A stretch of DNA of 64,000 bases from CABMKH01 sp040797625 (GTDB lineage: Bacteria > Bacillota > Clostridia > Tissierellales > Tissierellaceae). A program made the position numbers and the translations under genes. This document shows, one piece after another, positions 17,535 to 26,350 of this stretch. The DNA lies in assembly GCA_052067355.1 (NCBI GenBank), contig JBQHQH010000013.1, forward strand, positions 1 to 64,000, given 5' to 3'. How positions within the stretch are numbered: the stretch's first letter is position 1; every line of letters starts with the position of its first letter. The notes under the pieces were generated by a model, which saw only the letters and a program-made list of their open reading frames with translations, did no database searches and was not told the origin of the DNA.

Positions 17535-19340
17535 TTAACAATTTAATATCTCCATAAAAGTTTCTCCTGTTATAGTTTCCATTTCCAATAGATAGTTGGA
17601 AAGCTCTGTCAATTTAGCTCTATTTTCACTTAATATATTTAAAGCTTTTTTATAAGCTGATTTAATTATCTCTAGAACCTCTTGATCTATCTTAGATGAT
17701 GTCTCTGGAGAACATATAAGAGAGGCATCTCCTCCTAAATACTGATTAGAAACAGTTTCAAGTGCCATCATGCCAAAATGATCACTCATTCCAAAGCGAG
17801 TTACCATAGATCTAGCAATCTTAGTGGCTTGTTCTATATCATTGGATGCTCCAGAAGTTATCTCTCCAAATACTAGCTCCTCTGCTGCTCTACCACCTGT
17901 CAATGTAACTATCTTATTGAAGGCCTCTTCTTTAGTCATCAGTACACTTTCATCTTCTGCTACTTGCATTGTATATCCCAATGCTCCTGATGTCCTAGGG
18001 ATTATGGTTATTTTATGAACAGGATCGGAGTTGGTTTGTTTAGCTGCCACTAGAGCATGACCTATTTCGTGATAGGCGATTATACGCTTTTCTTTTGTAG
18101 ATATAACAGCATTTTTTCTTTGATATCCTGCTATTACAACTTCTACAGATTCTTCTAAGTCCTCTTGCAATACCATATTTCTTCCATTTCTAACAGCTCT
18201 CAAAGCTGCTTCATTCACCATATTGGCAAGATCAGCTCCTGATGCCCCTACAGTAGCTCTAGCTATAGCATTAAAGTCTACATCATTTCCCATCTTTACC
18301 TTTTTAGCATGTACCTTTAAAATTTCCTCTCTACCTGTAAGATCTGGTAGCTCTACAGGAATACGTCTATCAAATCTACCTGGGCGAAGAAGAGCCTTAT
18401 CTAGTGACTCTGGTCTATTAGTTGCAGCTAGGATTACTACTCCCTCCTTGCCATCAAATCCATCCATCTCAGTCAATAATTGATTTAGGGTCTGTTCCCT
18501 CTCATCATTTCCCCCTATTCCACCATCGTCTCTCTTCTTACCTATGGTATCAATTTCATCTATAAATACAATACATGGTGCCTTTTCCTGTGCCTGTTTA
18601 AATAAATCTCGAACCTTTGCTGCTCCCATTCCTACAAACATCTCTACAAATTCTGAACCAGATATAGAAAAAAACGGTACTTTAGCCTCTCCTGCAACAG
18701 CCCTAGCAAGTAGTGTCTTTCCTGTACCCGGTGGACCTACTAATAGAGCTCCTTTAGGCATGGATGCACCTATACTTACATATTTTTTAGGATTATGCAA
18801 AAAATCCACGATTTCTGTTAGAGCTTCCTTAGCTTCATCTTGTCCAGCTACATCATCAAAGGTCTTTCCAGCTTCTGCATCTACATATATCTTGGCATTA
18901 CTCTTTCCAAAAGACATAAAATTGCCTCCACCCATCCTCTTTTGCATGGATCTAGTAAGTAATTGTCCCAATACAAAGAATATGAGTAATGGCCCAACCC
19001 ATGTCAGTAAAAAGTTCATAATAGGTGATGGGGGTACTTTACCGAACCTTACACCTGCACCACTCAATCTATTTACTAAATCTGGATCCTCCATTCTATT
19101 AGTTGTATATATAGTCTTATCTTCTTTATCTGATAAAGCAAAGATAATCTGTCTATCATTTACTTCAGCTTCAGATACTTTCTTATCCTCTAGCATCTGC
19201 ATAAATGTTCCATAATCTACTTCCTTTATTTTAGATTTTAATATGGCTGGAAATACAAATGCATTTAACAATAAAACTACAATTGTAGCTACTATATAAT
19301 AATATATTAAAGGTTTCTTTGGATTCTTTCTCCCTTTCAT
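17535..19340 (-). CDS. ftsH: ATP-dependent zinc metalloprotease FtsH
   Basis: Membrane-bound AAA+ protease that extracts and degrades membrane and short-lived cytosolic proteins. Two N-terminal helices (residues 11-31 and 105-127), AAA domain with Walker A GPPGTGKT (202-209), Walker B IVFIDEID, the arginine-finger stretch LLRPGRFDRR, and the M41 peptidase motif HEIGH near residue 425. At 601 residues it is complete but lacks the long acidic tail of some homologues. It has a strong RBS (GAAAGGAGG). It is not next to tilS/hpt, the usual ftsH location in Firmicutes, so it may be a second copy. Confidence 0.97.
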   Translation of the reverse strand: MKGRKNPKKPLIYYYIVATIVVLLLNAFVFPAILKSKIKEVDYGTFMQMLEDKKVSEAEVNDRQIIFALSDKEDKTIYTTNRMEDPDLVNRLSGAGVRFGKVPPSPIMNFLLTWVGPLLIFFVLGQLLTRSMQKRMGGGNFMSFGKSNAKIYVDAEAGKTFDDVAGQDEAKEALTEIVDFLHNPKKYVSIGASMPKGALLVGPPGTGKTLLARAVAGEAKVPFFSISGSEFVEMFVGMGAAKVRDLFKQAQEKAPCIVFIDEIDTIGKKRDDGGIGGNDEREQTLNQLLTEMDGFDGKEGVVILAATNRPESLDKALLRPGRFDRRIPVELPDLTGREEILKVHAKKVKMGNDVDFNAIARATVGASGADLANMVNEAALRAVRNGRNMVLQEDLEESVEVVIAGYQRKNAVISTKEKRIIAYHEIGHALVAAKQTNSDPVHKITIIPRTSGALGYTMQVAEDESVLMTKEEAFNKIVTLTGGRAAEELVFGEITSGASNDIEQATKIARSMVTRFGMSDHFGMMALETVSNQYLGGDASLICSPETSSKIDQEVLEIIKSAYKKALNILSENRAKLTELSNYLLEMETITGETFMEILNC

Positions 19341-19504
19341 AACTTCCTCCTTTCAATTCTTCCACAGTTAAAAATATCCATATTAATCTAATACACTCTT
19401 TCTATATCTCATTATACCTTTATAAATTCTTACTTACAATGATTAAATTTTCCTCTTGACCTTAAGCCTTTTAAATTATAATATAGGGTGAGGGGGTATA
19501 TAAT

Positions 19505-19807
19505 ATGAAAGAAAGATTACTGAGTATATTATCCATATTTACTTCCATCTCTGCAGCCCTTTGTTGAAGTGGTGGCCTTATATTGGCAGCCCTAGGTTTG
19601 GGGAGCATAGGAACGGCGTTTTTCTCTAATTTAACTAGATATAAACCTTTATTTGTAGTCCTTACAACTATTATGCTATATTTTTCATATGATATAATAG
19701 AAAAAAAAGGAGCAAACAAAACCAGCAAGATAATATTTTGGATTTCTACTATTGTTTCTATCCTAATATTATATTCACCTACATTGATAAGATTATTTAG
19801 TAGATAG
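19505..19807 (+). CDS. MerT-like membrane protein with in-frame UGA (putative selenoprotein)
   Basis: A 100-residue protein if the TGA at 19565-19567 (codon 21) is read as selenocysteine. The ATG at 19505 has an excellent RBS (GAGGGGG, 8 bases away), yet the frame would stop after 20 codons; it then stays open for 79 more codons to TAG at 19805. The two halves together align with mercuric transporter MerT: MerT has SACCLGPLVLIALGFSG followed by YRPIF and a final LIFW helix; here the reading is SAALCUSGGLILAALGLGS, then YKPLF and KIIFW. The UGA replaces the second Cys of the metal-binding Cys-Cys pair. Three membrane helices. It stands alone, between ftsH and an FMN reductase, with its own terminator. 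Confidence 0.78.
19586..19606 (+). promoter_or_regulatory. Possible bacterial SECIS hairpin
   Basis: Starting 18 bases after the in-frame TGA, CCC (19590-19592) and GGG (19600-19602) close a loop TAGGTTT; an outer GC/GC helix follows after two mismatches. The loop begins 25 bases after TGA and contains AGGTT, close to the AGGTCT loop of the E. coli fdhF SECIS. The helix is short, so this is suggestive only. Confidence 0.45.
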
Positions 19808-19820
19808 AGTTAGACTAGAT

Positions 19821-19850
19821 AAAACAACTGCCAATTGGCAGTTGTTTTTA
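19821..19850. terminator. Bidirectional terminator
   Basis: Perfect hairpin AAAACAACTGCC/GGCAGTTGTTTT with T-runs on both sides, placed between the convergent selenoprotein candidate (plus) and FMN reductase gene (minus). Confidence 0.92.
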
Positions 19851-20393
19851 TTATCTTACCTTATCTGTCCACTCTATAAAATTGTCTACTACCTTATCCA
19901 GATGTCTAATTGTAGATTCGTCTATTAGCTTACCTGATTCATCTACCTTATCTTGTACCTTACTGATAAATAATTCATTTCTAGGTAGATTAATAGTCCC
20001 TATAATCCCAGAATTTAGTATCTGCCTTAAATGCATTTGAGCTCTATTAGTTCCAAACCCACCTTGAGACGCCCCTATTACCATTGATGGTTTATCCATC
20101 ATAACATAATCCACCCTTGAAAACCAATCCAGTGCATTTTTTAAAACTCCAGGGATAGAATGATTGTATTCTGGTGTAGCTATTAATATTCCATCACTTG
20201 ATTTAATCTTATCCTTTATCTCCTTTACACTAGAAGGCGGAGATAATTCTATGTCTTCATTATACATAGGCAATTCTTCTATTGGCAATATCTCTATATC
20301 CATTTTATCTTTATATCTTTCCTTCATAAATTCGACTATCTTTTTATTATAGGATTCCCTTCTTATGCTTCCTACTATGGCTACTATCTTCAT
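19851..20393 (-). CDS. NAD(P)H-dependent FMN reductase family protein
   Basis: Flavodoxin-fold reductase of about 180 residues. Motifs: VGSIRRESYNKK (FMN phosphate loop), ATPEYNHSIPGVLKNALDW and GASQGGFGTNRAQ, typical of the chromate/quinone/azo reductase group. The start is ATG 20391-20393 (MKIVAIVG) with GGAGGG upstream; an ORF extension to 20459 has no RBS. The physiological electron acceptor is unknown. It lies next to a ferredoxin gene, though the two are separated by a terminator. Confidence 0.9.
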   Translation of the reverse strand: MKIVAIVGSIRRESYNKKIVEFMKERYKDKMDIEILPIEELPMYNEDIELSPPSSVKEIKDKIKSSDGILIATPEYNHSIPGVLKNALDWFSRVDYVMMDKPSMVIGASQGGFGTNRAQMHLRQILNSGIIGTINLPRNELFISKVQDKVDESGKLIDESTIRHLDKVVDNFIEWTDKVR

Positions 20394-20457
20394 TTTAACT
20401 CCCTCCAATACATAATAGTTCCTATATACCCATATATATTTCATTAAATCATATTTC

Positions 20458-20486
20458 AAAAAAGCAACCTACGAAAGGTTGCTTTT
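20458..20486 (-). terminator. Terminator after the ferredoxin gene
   Basis: Hairpin AAAAGCAACCTTTC...AGGTTGCTTTT with a T-run on the minus strand, just after the ferredoxin stop; the symmetrical A/T flanks would allow use in both directions. Confidence 0.88.
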
Positions 20487-20498
20487 CTGATAATATAC

Positions 20499-20690
20499 TT
20501 ATTCCTCTATGCTGATTGCCTCAGTTGGGCAAGAATCTGCTGCTTCCTGTGCTGAATCTTCTACATCTGATGGTACTGGATCGGCAATAACTGCTGCCTT
20601 GTCATCATCGTCCATCTCAAATACTTCTGGACAAATTGAAACACATAGACCACAACTTATACATGCTTCCTTGTTTATAAAAGCTCTCAT
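20499..20690 (-). CDS. Small single-cluster 4Fe-4S ferredoxin
   Basis: Low-potential electron carrier of about 63 residues. One cluster motif CISCGLCVSICP plus the distal SCPTEAI; the fold is that of monocluster [4Fe-4S] ferredoxins such as those of Thermotoga and B. subtilis Fer. Acidic overall (an MDDDD run). The start is ATG 20688-20690 (MRAFINKEAC), with GGGAGGA upstream; an ATG five codons earlier overlaps the RBS. Its own terminator follows. Confidence 0.93.
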   Translation of the reverse strand: MRAFINKEACISCGLCVSICPEVFEMDDDDKAAVIADPVPSDVEDSAQEAADSCPTEAISIEE

Positions 20691-20842
20691 TGATGTTCCT
20701 CCCATTATCTTTGATTTTAAAATATCCCTACATGATAGATTATATTCCTCTTATTACCAACTTTCAAGAAAAATAATCTGCTTTCTCCAATATTATGGCA
20801 AAATCTTTTAAAAATATACTATTTTTAAGTATTTGAATGGTT

Positions 20843-22720
20843 CTACATGAGTTTGGAAATATTATCTGCAAAAGCTACTGGATCTTCTAAAGGAAGTCCT
20901 TCTATTAATAGAGCTTGATTGTAGAGAATATCTGTGTAGAGTTTAAACTTGTCTTGGTCCTTTTCAAAAGCATCTTTTAATTTAGAGAATATCTCATGTT
21001 CCATATTTATCTCCAAGATCTTATCTGCCTTAATCTCAGTGTTATTTGGAACATTCTTCAATATCTTTTCCATCTCTATAGATAGTTCTCCATCACTAGT
21101 TAGGCATACTGGATGGTTTTTCAATCTCACTGAAGATTTTACTTCTTTTATTTTGTCACCTAAGATCTCCTTCATAGCAGAAAATAGTTCTTTATTTTCT
21201 CCCATATCTTCTCTATTTTCTTCAGTATTTTCCTCTGAATCCAGTCCTAAATCTCCACCTGAAACAGACTTAAATTCTTTTTCCTTAAAATTCATTAACA
21301 TCTTTATTGCAAATTCATCTATTTCATCAATAAAATATAATATTTCATAGCCCTTATCTTTTAATAATTCAGTCTGTGGCAATTTATCTATCCTATCTAT
21401 GGACTCACCACTGGCATAATAGATATATTTTTGCTCCTCTGGCATTCTATTGAAATATTCTTCCAATGTAGTCAATTTCTTATCCTTTGAAGAATAGAAC
21501 ATCAAGAGATCTTGAAGTACATCTCTATTCATTCCAAAGTCCTTATAAATTCCATATTTCAGTTGATTTCCAAAGCTCTTATAAAATTCTTCATATTTTT
21601 CTCTTTCATTGTCTAAAAGATCCTTTAATTCATCTTTGATCTTTTCCTCAATCTTCTTTCCTATTAACTTCAACTGTCTATCATGCTGTAATACTTCCCT
21701 TGAAATATTTAATGAAAGATCCTCTGAGTCTACTACACCCTTTATAAAACTAAAGTAGTCTGGCAACAACTCTGGACATTTTTCCATTATGAGAACTCCA
21801 CTTGAATATAGTTCCAAACCTTTTTCATATTCTTTGGTATAAAAGTCATAGGGAGCTTTACTTGGAATATAGAGTATAGATCTATAGCTCATCATTCCAT
21901 CTACACTGAAATGTATAGATCTCAAAGGCTTATCAAATCCATAACGTTTTTCCTGATAAAAGTTTTCATAATCTTCCTCAGTCAATTCGTTTTTATTCCT
22001 TCTCCAAATTGGAACCATGGAATTTATAGTCTCTTCTTCCATGTATTTTTCATACTCATCTTTTGTATTATCTTTTAACCTGCTCTTTGTTACTATCATC
22101 TTGATAGGATATCTTATAAAATCTGAATATTTTTTAATAAGGTTTTTCAACTCATACTCTTCAAGAAATCTATCATAGTTCTCATCTTCTGTATTTTCCT
22201 TTAGCTTTAAGATAATATCTGTACCTACATCATCTCTATGAAATTCTTCTATGGTATATCCATCTGCTCCAGTAGATTCCCATTTATAGGCTTTGTCGGC
22301 TCCAAGGGTCTTACTTACAACTGTAACCTTATCTGCAACCATAAAGGCAGAATAAAATCCTACTCCAAATTGTCCTATTATATCTACTTCATCCTTTAAA
22401 TCATTCTCATTTTTAAATGCAAAAGAACCACTCTTAGCTATAATCCCTAAATTTTCCTCCAGCTCCTCCTTCGACATTCCAATTCCAGTATCAGATATAG
22501 TCAATGTCTTATTATCTCTATCTCTAGTAATCTTGATGTAAAAATCTTCTCTATTAAAATCCAGCTCCTTGTCCTTTAAAGACCTATAATATAACTTGTC
22601 AATTGCATCACTGGCATTGGATATAATCTCTCTTAAAAATATTTCCCTATGAGTATAAATTGAATTGATCATTAAATCTAATAGCCGCTTAGACTCTGCT
22701 CTAAATTCCTTCTTTTCCAT
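20843..22720 (-). CDS. htpG: Chaperone HtpG (Hsp90)
   Basis: ATP-dependent cytosolic chaperone of 625 residues. The N-terminal ATPase shows EIISNASDAIDK, LTISDTGIGM and GQFGVGFYSAFMV; the middle domain contains the conserved GVVDSEDLSLNISREVLQ. Full length. It is monocistronic, with a strong promoter (TTGACA, 17 bases, TATATA at 22791-22819) and a CIRCE operator at the expected transcription start, so it is predicted to be repressed by HrcA; most HtpG genes in Firmicutes are not in the HrcA regulon. RBS GAAGGGA. Confidence 0.97.
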   Translation of the reverse strand: MEKKEFRAESKRLLDLMINSIYTHREIFLREIISNASDAIDKLYYRSLKDKELDFNREDFYIKITRDRDNKTLTISDTGIGMSKEELEENLGIIAKSGSFAFKNENDLKDEVDIIGQFGVGFYSAFMVADKVTVVSKTLGADKAYKWESTGADGYTIEEFHRDDVGTDIILKLKENTEDENYDRFLEEYELKNLIKKYSDFIRYPIKMIVTKSRLKDNTKDEYEKYMEEETINSMVPIWRRNKNELTEEDYENFYQEKRYGFDKPLRSIHFSVDGMMSYRSILYIPSKAPYDFYTKEYEKGLELYSSGVLIMEKCPELLPDYFSFIKGVVDSEDLSLNISREVLQHDRQLKLIGKKIEEKIKDELKDLLDNEREKYEEFYKSFGNQLKYGIYKDFGMNRDVLQDLLMFYSSKDKKLTTLEEYFNRMPEEQKYIYYASGESIDRIDKLPQTELLKDKGYEILYFIDEIDEFAIKMLMNFKEKEFKSVSGGDLGLDSEENTEENREDMGENKELFSAMKEILGDKIKEVKSSVRLKNHPVCLTSDGELSIEMEKILKNVPNNTEIKADKILEINMEHEIFSKLKDAFEKDQDKFKLYTDILYNQALLIEGLPLEDPVAFADNISKLM

Positions 22721-22750
22721 TATAATCTATCCCTTCTTCTAAAATAGTAA

Positions 22751-22789
22751 AGAGTATTAGCACTCTATAACTAGGAGTGCTAATACTCT
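22751..22789. promoter_or_regulatory. CIRCE operator (HrcA binding site)
   Basis: TTAGCACTC, nine bases, GAGTGCTAA at 22757-22783, an exact match to the CIRCE consensus. The inverted repeat is extended by AGAGTA/TACTCT to 15-base perfect arms. It lies about 30 bases before htpG and just after its predicted -10 box. Confidence 0.95.
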
Positions 22790-22790
22790 T

Positions 22791-22819
22791 TATATATCAC
22801 AATTGTCAATTTCTGTCAA
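22791..22819 (-). promoter_or_regulatory. Sigma-A-type promoter of htpG
   Basis: On the minus strand TTGACA (22814-22819) and TATATA (22791-22796) are exactly 17 bases apart. The predicted start of transcription falls in the CIRCE element, the usual arrangement for HrcA control. The -35 box ends next to the dinB stop codon. Confidence 0.85.
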
Positions 22820-23899
22820 CTAGTTGTTAAATAAAGATAGCTGTTCCATAGTTGAAGGAGATAGATTAGAAACTGTAAGTCCTATTAATCTAACTTTTTT
22901 TCTCAAGTCCATCTCATCTAATAGGCTTACTCCTATTTTATATAATATCTCTTCTGAATCTACTTCTTCTACTAAAGTCCTGCCCCTTGTCTTTACTGTA
23001 AAATCATCGTATTTTATCTTTAAAGTAATAGTCCTTCCATGAAGTCCTTTTTGTCTCAAAGCTCCTGATATTTCAGAAGCAAATTCACCTATATAGGACT
23101 TCAATATCCCTTTATCCCTAGTATCTTTAGAAAAAGTAGTCTCCGTACCTAGAGATTTTCTTTCCCTTTCTGTATCTATTTCCCTATTATCTATGCCTCT
23201 AATTCGATAATATATCTCTCCACCTTGTTTTCCAAATAAATCTACTAGAAAGTCTTCTGTAAGATACATCAGATCTTTAACTGTGTAGATTCCAATATTA
23301 TTAAGTTTTTTTGCTGACTTAGGTCCAATACCATGGACAGACTTTACGGACAGCGGCAATAGGATATCTGGTACCATATCCTGACTGATTATTTTTATTC
23401 CATTAGGTTTATTCCAATCTGAAGCTAATTTTGCAAGAAATTTATTATATGAGATTCCTATGGACATAGTAAGTCCTGTCTCTTTCAATACTCTCCTCTT
23501 TATATCTTGGGCTATCATAATTGGATCTCCATCTAATTGAGAGATGTCTAAATAAGCTTCATCTATGGATACCTGCTCTATTATTTCTGTAATACCATAT
23601 AGAATATAAAATACTCTTCGTGAAATCTCTCTGTACCTCTCCATTCTAGGTGGTATATAATACCCATGAGGACATTTTATTTTAGCTATAAATATAGGCA
23701 TGGCAGAGTGAACTCCATACTTTCTTGCCTCATAATTAGCAGTAGTGACTATTCCATGATTACTTAACCCACCTACTATTACAGGTTTTCCTTTTAAATC
23801 AGGATTATCTCTTTCTTCTACAGAAGCATAGAAGGCATCCATATCTATATGCAAAATATATAATTTCCCTTTAGAATCTAGATCCAATATGTTACCCAT
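22820..23899 (-). CDS. dinB: DNA polymerase IV (Y family)
   Basis: Error-prone translesion polymerase of 359 residues. Catalytic carboxylates are visible in HIDMDAFYASVEE and VSIDEAYLD; the little-finger domain follows KSLGTETTFSKDT. The C-terminus ends in MEQLSLFNN, a beta-clamp binding motif (QLSLF). The RBS GGAGAG precedes ATG. It lies 35 bases after livF on the same strand, with its own TATAAT-like -10 in the gap. Confidence 0.95.
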   Translation of the reverse strand: MGNILDLDSKGKLYILHIDMDAFYASVEERDNPDLKGKPVIVGGLSNHGIVTTANYEARKYGVHSAMPIFIAKIKCPHGYYIPPRMERYREISRRVFYILYGITEIIEQVSIDEAYLDISQLDGDPIMIAQDIKRRVLKETGLTMSIGISYNKFLAKLASDWNKPNGIKIISQDMVPDILLPLSVKSVHGIGPKSAKKLNNIGIYTVKDLMYLTEDFLVDLFGKQGGEIYYRIRGIDNREIDTERERKSLGTETTFSKDTRDKGILKSYIGEFASEISGALRQKGLHGRTITLKIKYDDFTVKTRGRTLVEEVDSEEILYKIGVSLLDEMDLRKKVRLIGLTVSNLSPSTMEQLSLFNN

Positions 23900-23934
23900 C
23901 TTATCTCTCCTTTATAGGTATATTATACCATGTT

Positions 23935-24639
23935 TTACCCGCCGAGATAAGCGTTCTTTACCGATTCATTGTCTAATAGCTCCAGAGCCTCTCCCTCTAA
24001 TTCAATCCTTCCATTTTTAATTATATATGCCCTATCAGCGCATTGTAATGCCATATTGGCATTTTGTTCTACAAGTAAAATTGTAGTTCCCTTTTCATTT
24101 ACATCTTTGATTATTGAGAATATTTCCTTTACTATTATGGGAGCTAAACCCATGGAAGGTTCATCTAATAGAAGAAGTTCTGGTTTGGAGAGCAAAGCTC
24201 GCCCAATGGCCAACATCTGTTGCTCTCCACCTGAAAGATTTACTGCATTTTGATATCTTCTATCATATAATATAGGAAATAGAGAATATATATCTTTGAT
24301 ATCTTTATCTATATTTGCTCTATCTTTTCTGGTAAAAGCCCCAATTTCCAAATTTTCTAGTACAGACATAGTCCCAAATATCCTCCTTCCCTCTGGGACA
24401 TGAGAAATTCCCAATTTGACAATTTCTGACGCCTGATATTTTCCTATATCTTCACCTTTAAACAGTATCTTTCCCGTTTTCGCCTTTTCCAGTCCAGATA
24501 TGGTCCTCAAAGTAGTAGTCTTTCCAGAACCATTTGATCCAATGAGAGTCACTATCTCTCCATGATTTACATTTAGACTTATATCTTTAATAGCATGAAT
24601 CCCACCATAATACACATTTAAGCCCTTTAATTCTAGCAT
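23935..24639 (-). CDS. livF: Branched-chain amino-acid ABC transporter ATPase LivF
   Basis: One of two ATP-binding subunits powering the Liv importer, 234 residues. Walker A GSNGSGKTT, signature LSGGEQQML, Walker B LLLLDEPSMGL. The order of the operon (livJ, livH, livM, livG, livF) is the standard one. GGAGGG precedes the ATG, and the gene starts directly after livG. The short C-terminus (AYLGG) is typical of LivF. Confidence 0.95.
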   Translation of the reverse strand: MLELKGLNVYYGGIHAIKDISLNVNHGEIVTLIGSNGSGKTTTLRTISGLEKAKTGKILFKGEDIGKYQASEIVKLGISHVPEGRRIFGTMSVLENLEIGAFTRKDRANIDKDIKDIYSLFPILYDRRYQNAVNLSGGEQQMLAIGRALLSKPELLLLDEPSMGLAPIIVKEIFSIIKDVNEKGTTILLVEQNANMALQCADRAYIIKNGRIELEGEALELLDNESVKNAYLGG

Positions 24640-25410
24640 CTAATTCCCTCCAAGATAAGCCTTGATAACCCTTGGATTCCTTTGAATTTCCTCTGGACTA
24701 CCACTAGCTAATAATGTCCCATAATCAAATACAAATACAGTATTACAAATCCCCATTACTAAGGACATATCATGTTCAATCAATATAATAGTGAGATCAA
24801 ATTCATCTCTTATCCAATTTATTAGTTTAGTAAGCTCTTTAGTTTCATTGGGATTCATACCAGCTGCTGGCTCATCTAGTAGAAGTATCTTAGGTTTTGA
24901 AGCCAATGCCCTAGCTATCTCTACTTTTCTCTGCTCTCCATAGGGAAGATTCTTTGCCAATACATCTTTTTTATCTAATAGATTAAATACCTTCAATAGT
25001 TCTATGACTTCATCATAAGCTCTGCCTTCAGCTTTTGAAAATGATGGCAATCTCAATAGAGAAGATAATACTCCATTCTTAAAGTTGTTATGATATCCTA
25101 TTAAGACATTTTCCAACACACTCATTTCCCTAAACAGTCTTATATTTTGAAATGTTCTAGCTACTCCATATCTAGTCATCTTAAAGGGTTTAAATCTCTT
25201 TGAAGAAACCTCTTGATTTAATTTGTATACTATATCTCCTGAACTGGGACTATAGATTCCTGTCAATAAATTGAAAAAAGTAGTCTTGCCAGCCCCATTT
25301 GGACCTATTATTCCAACTATTTCACCTTGATTTATACTCATATTTATATCAGAAACAGCCTTTACCCCGCCAAATGATTTGTAAAGATTATTTACTACTA
25401 ACATTTCCAT
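24640..25410 (-). CDS. livG: Branched-chain amino-acid ABC transporter ATPase LivG
   Basis: Second ATP-binding subunit, 256 residues. Walker A GPNGAGKTTFF, signature LPYGEQRKVEIARAL, Walker B ILLLDEPAAGMN, and the LivG-specific end RNPRVIKAYLGG. Its start overlaps livM by 23 bases, so it is translationally coupled; GAAAGGGGT serves as RBS. Confidence 0.95.
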   Translation of the reverse strand: MEMLVVNNLYKSFGGVKAVSDINMSINQGEIVGIIGPNGAGKTTFFNLLTGIYSPSSGDIVYKLNQEVSSKRFKPFKMTRYGVARTFQNIRLFREMSVLENVLIGYHNNFKNGVLSSLLRLPSFSKAEGRAYDEVIELLKVFNLLDKKDVLAKNLPYGEQRKVEIARALASKPKILLLDEPAAGMNPNETKELTKLINWIRDEFDLTIILIEHDMSLVMGICNTVFVFDYGTLLASGSPEEIQRNPRVIKAYLGGN

Positions 25411-26338
25411 CTAAAGCACCCCTTTCACCAAATAATTTAAATTCTTTATCTCCCATGATTCCCTGTGGTCTATATACCATTATTAAAAATAATATAATGG
25501 AATAGACTACCATCCTTAATTCAGGAATTGCCTGTAAAAACAAGGAGATCACAGATAATAAAACTGCACCTAGTATAGAACCTGTAATACTGCCCATACC
25601 TCCAAATACTACTATGACTAAGATATCTACAGATTTCATAAATCCAAAGGAATCTGGTTTTATAAAATAAAAATAATTTGCATATAGAGCCCCTGCAACT
25701 CCTGCGAAAAAGGCACCTATGGTAAATACCAGTATCTTATAATAAGTTGTATTTACTCCCATAGCTTCTGCTGCTATCTCATCTTCTCTAATAGACATAC
25801 ATGCTCTTCCATTGTGGGAATTTACAAAATTCTTTATGACTAATATAGCAACTATTACTGAAAAATAAAGCCAGTTCCAATTGGTATACTGAGGAATGTC
25901 ATTTAGACCCACTGCCCCTCCAATATAATCATTATTTATGGCTAGAATCTTTACTATTTCACCAAATCCCAATGTGGCTATGGCCAAATAGTCTCCTTTT
26001 AATCTTAAGGTAGGTATCCCAATCAGAATCCCTGCCAAGGAGGCGAATACACCTGCAAATATTATCCCAACTATAAAAGGCTGCCCTAGTCTTGCCGTCA
26101 TTATTCCTGATGCATAGGCTCCAATGGACATAAAGGCTGCATGACCTAGAGAAAATTGTCCTGTAAATCCCGTTATGAGATTTAAGCTAACTGCCAGTAT
26201 GATATTTATTCCGATGATGACTAGATTCAATTGAATATACGAATCAAATATACCTCTATTTATTAAAACTCTAACTATAATATAGATACCTAGTATAAAT
26301 ATTAAATTGAGTATATTTTTCTTATTTAAAATTTTCAT
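25388..26338 (-). CDS. livM: Branched-chain amino-acid ABC transporter permease LivM
   Basis: Membrane subunit of 316 residues with about nine helices. It contains the permease motif SLGHAAFMSIGAYASG and the cytoplasmic loop GRACMSIREDEIAAEAMG that docks on the ATPases. GGAGAG precedes the ATG; the end overlaps livG. Confidence 0.95.
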   Translation of the reverse strand: MKILNKKNILNLIFILGIYIIVRVLINRGIFDSYIQLNLVIIGINIILAVSLNLITGFTGQFSLGHAAFMSIGAYASGIMTARLGQPFIVGIIFAGVFASLAGILIGIPTLRLKGDYLAIATLGFGEIVKILAINNDYIGGAVGLNDIPQYTNWNWLYFSVIVAILVIKNFVNSHNGRACMSIREDEIAAEAMGVNTTYYKILVFTIGAFFAGVAGALYANYFYFIKPDSFGFMKSVDILVIVVFGGMGSITGSILGAVLLSVISLFLQAIPELRMVVYSIILFLIMVYRPQGIMGDKEFKLFGERGALDGNVSSK

Positions 26339-26350
26339 GATGCTCTCTCC

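Noticed and set aside
18544..19215. 223-codon plus-strand ORF inside ftsH
   Set aside because: It lies wholly in antisense to the conserved AAA domain and reads as Ser/Pro/Thr-rich shadow sequence without an RBS.
19471..19728. 85-codon ORF on the minus strand opposite the selenoprotein candidate
   Set aside because: No RBS, no recognisable protein, and the plus strand has RBS, MerT-like sequence and a terminator; the minus ORF is a shadow.
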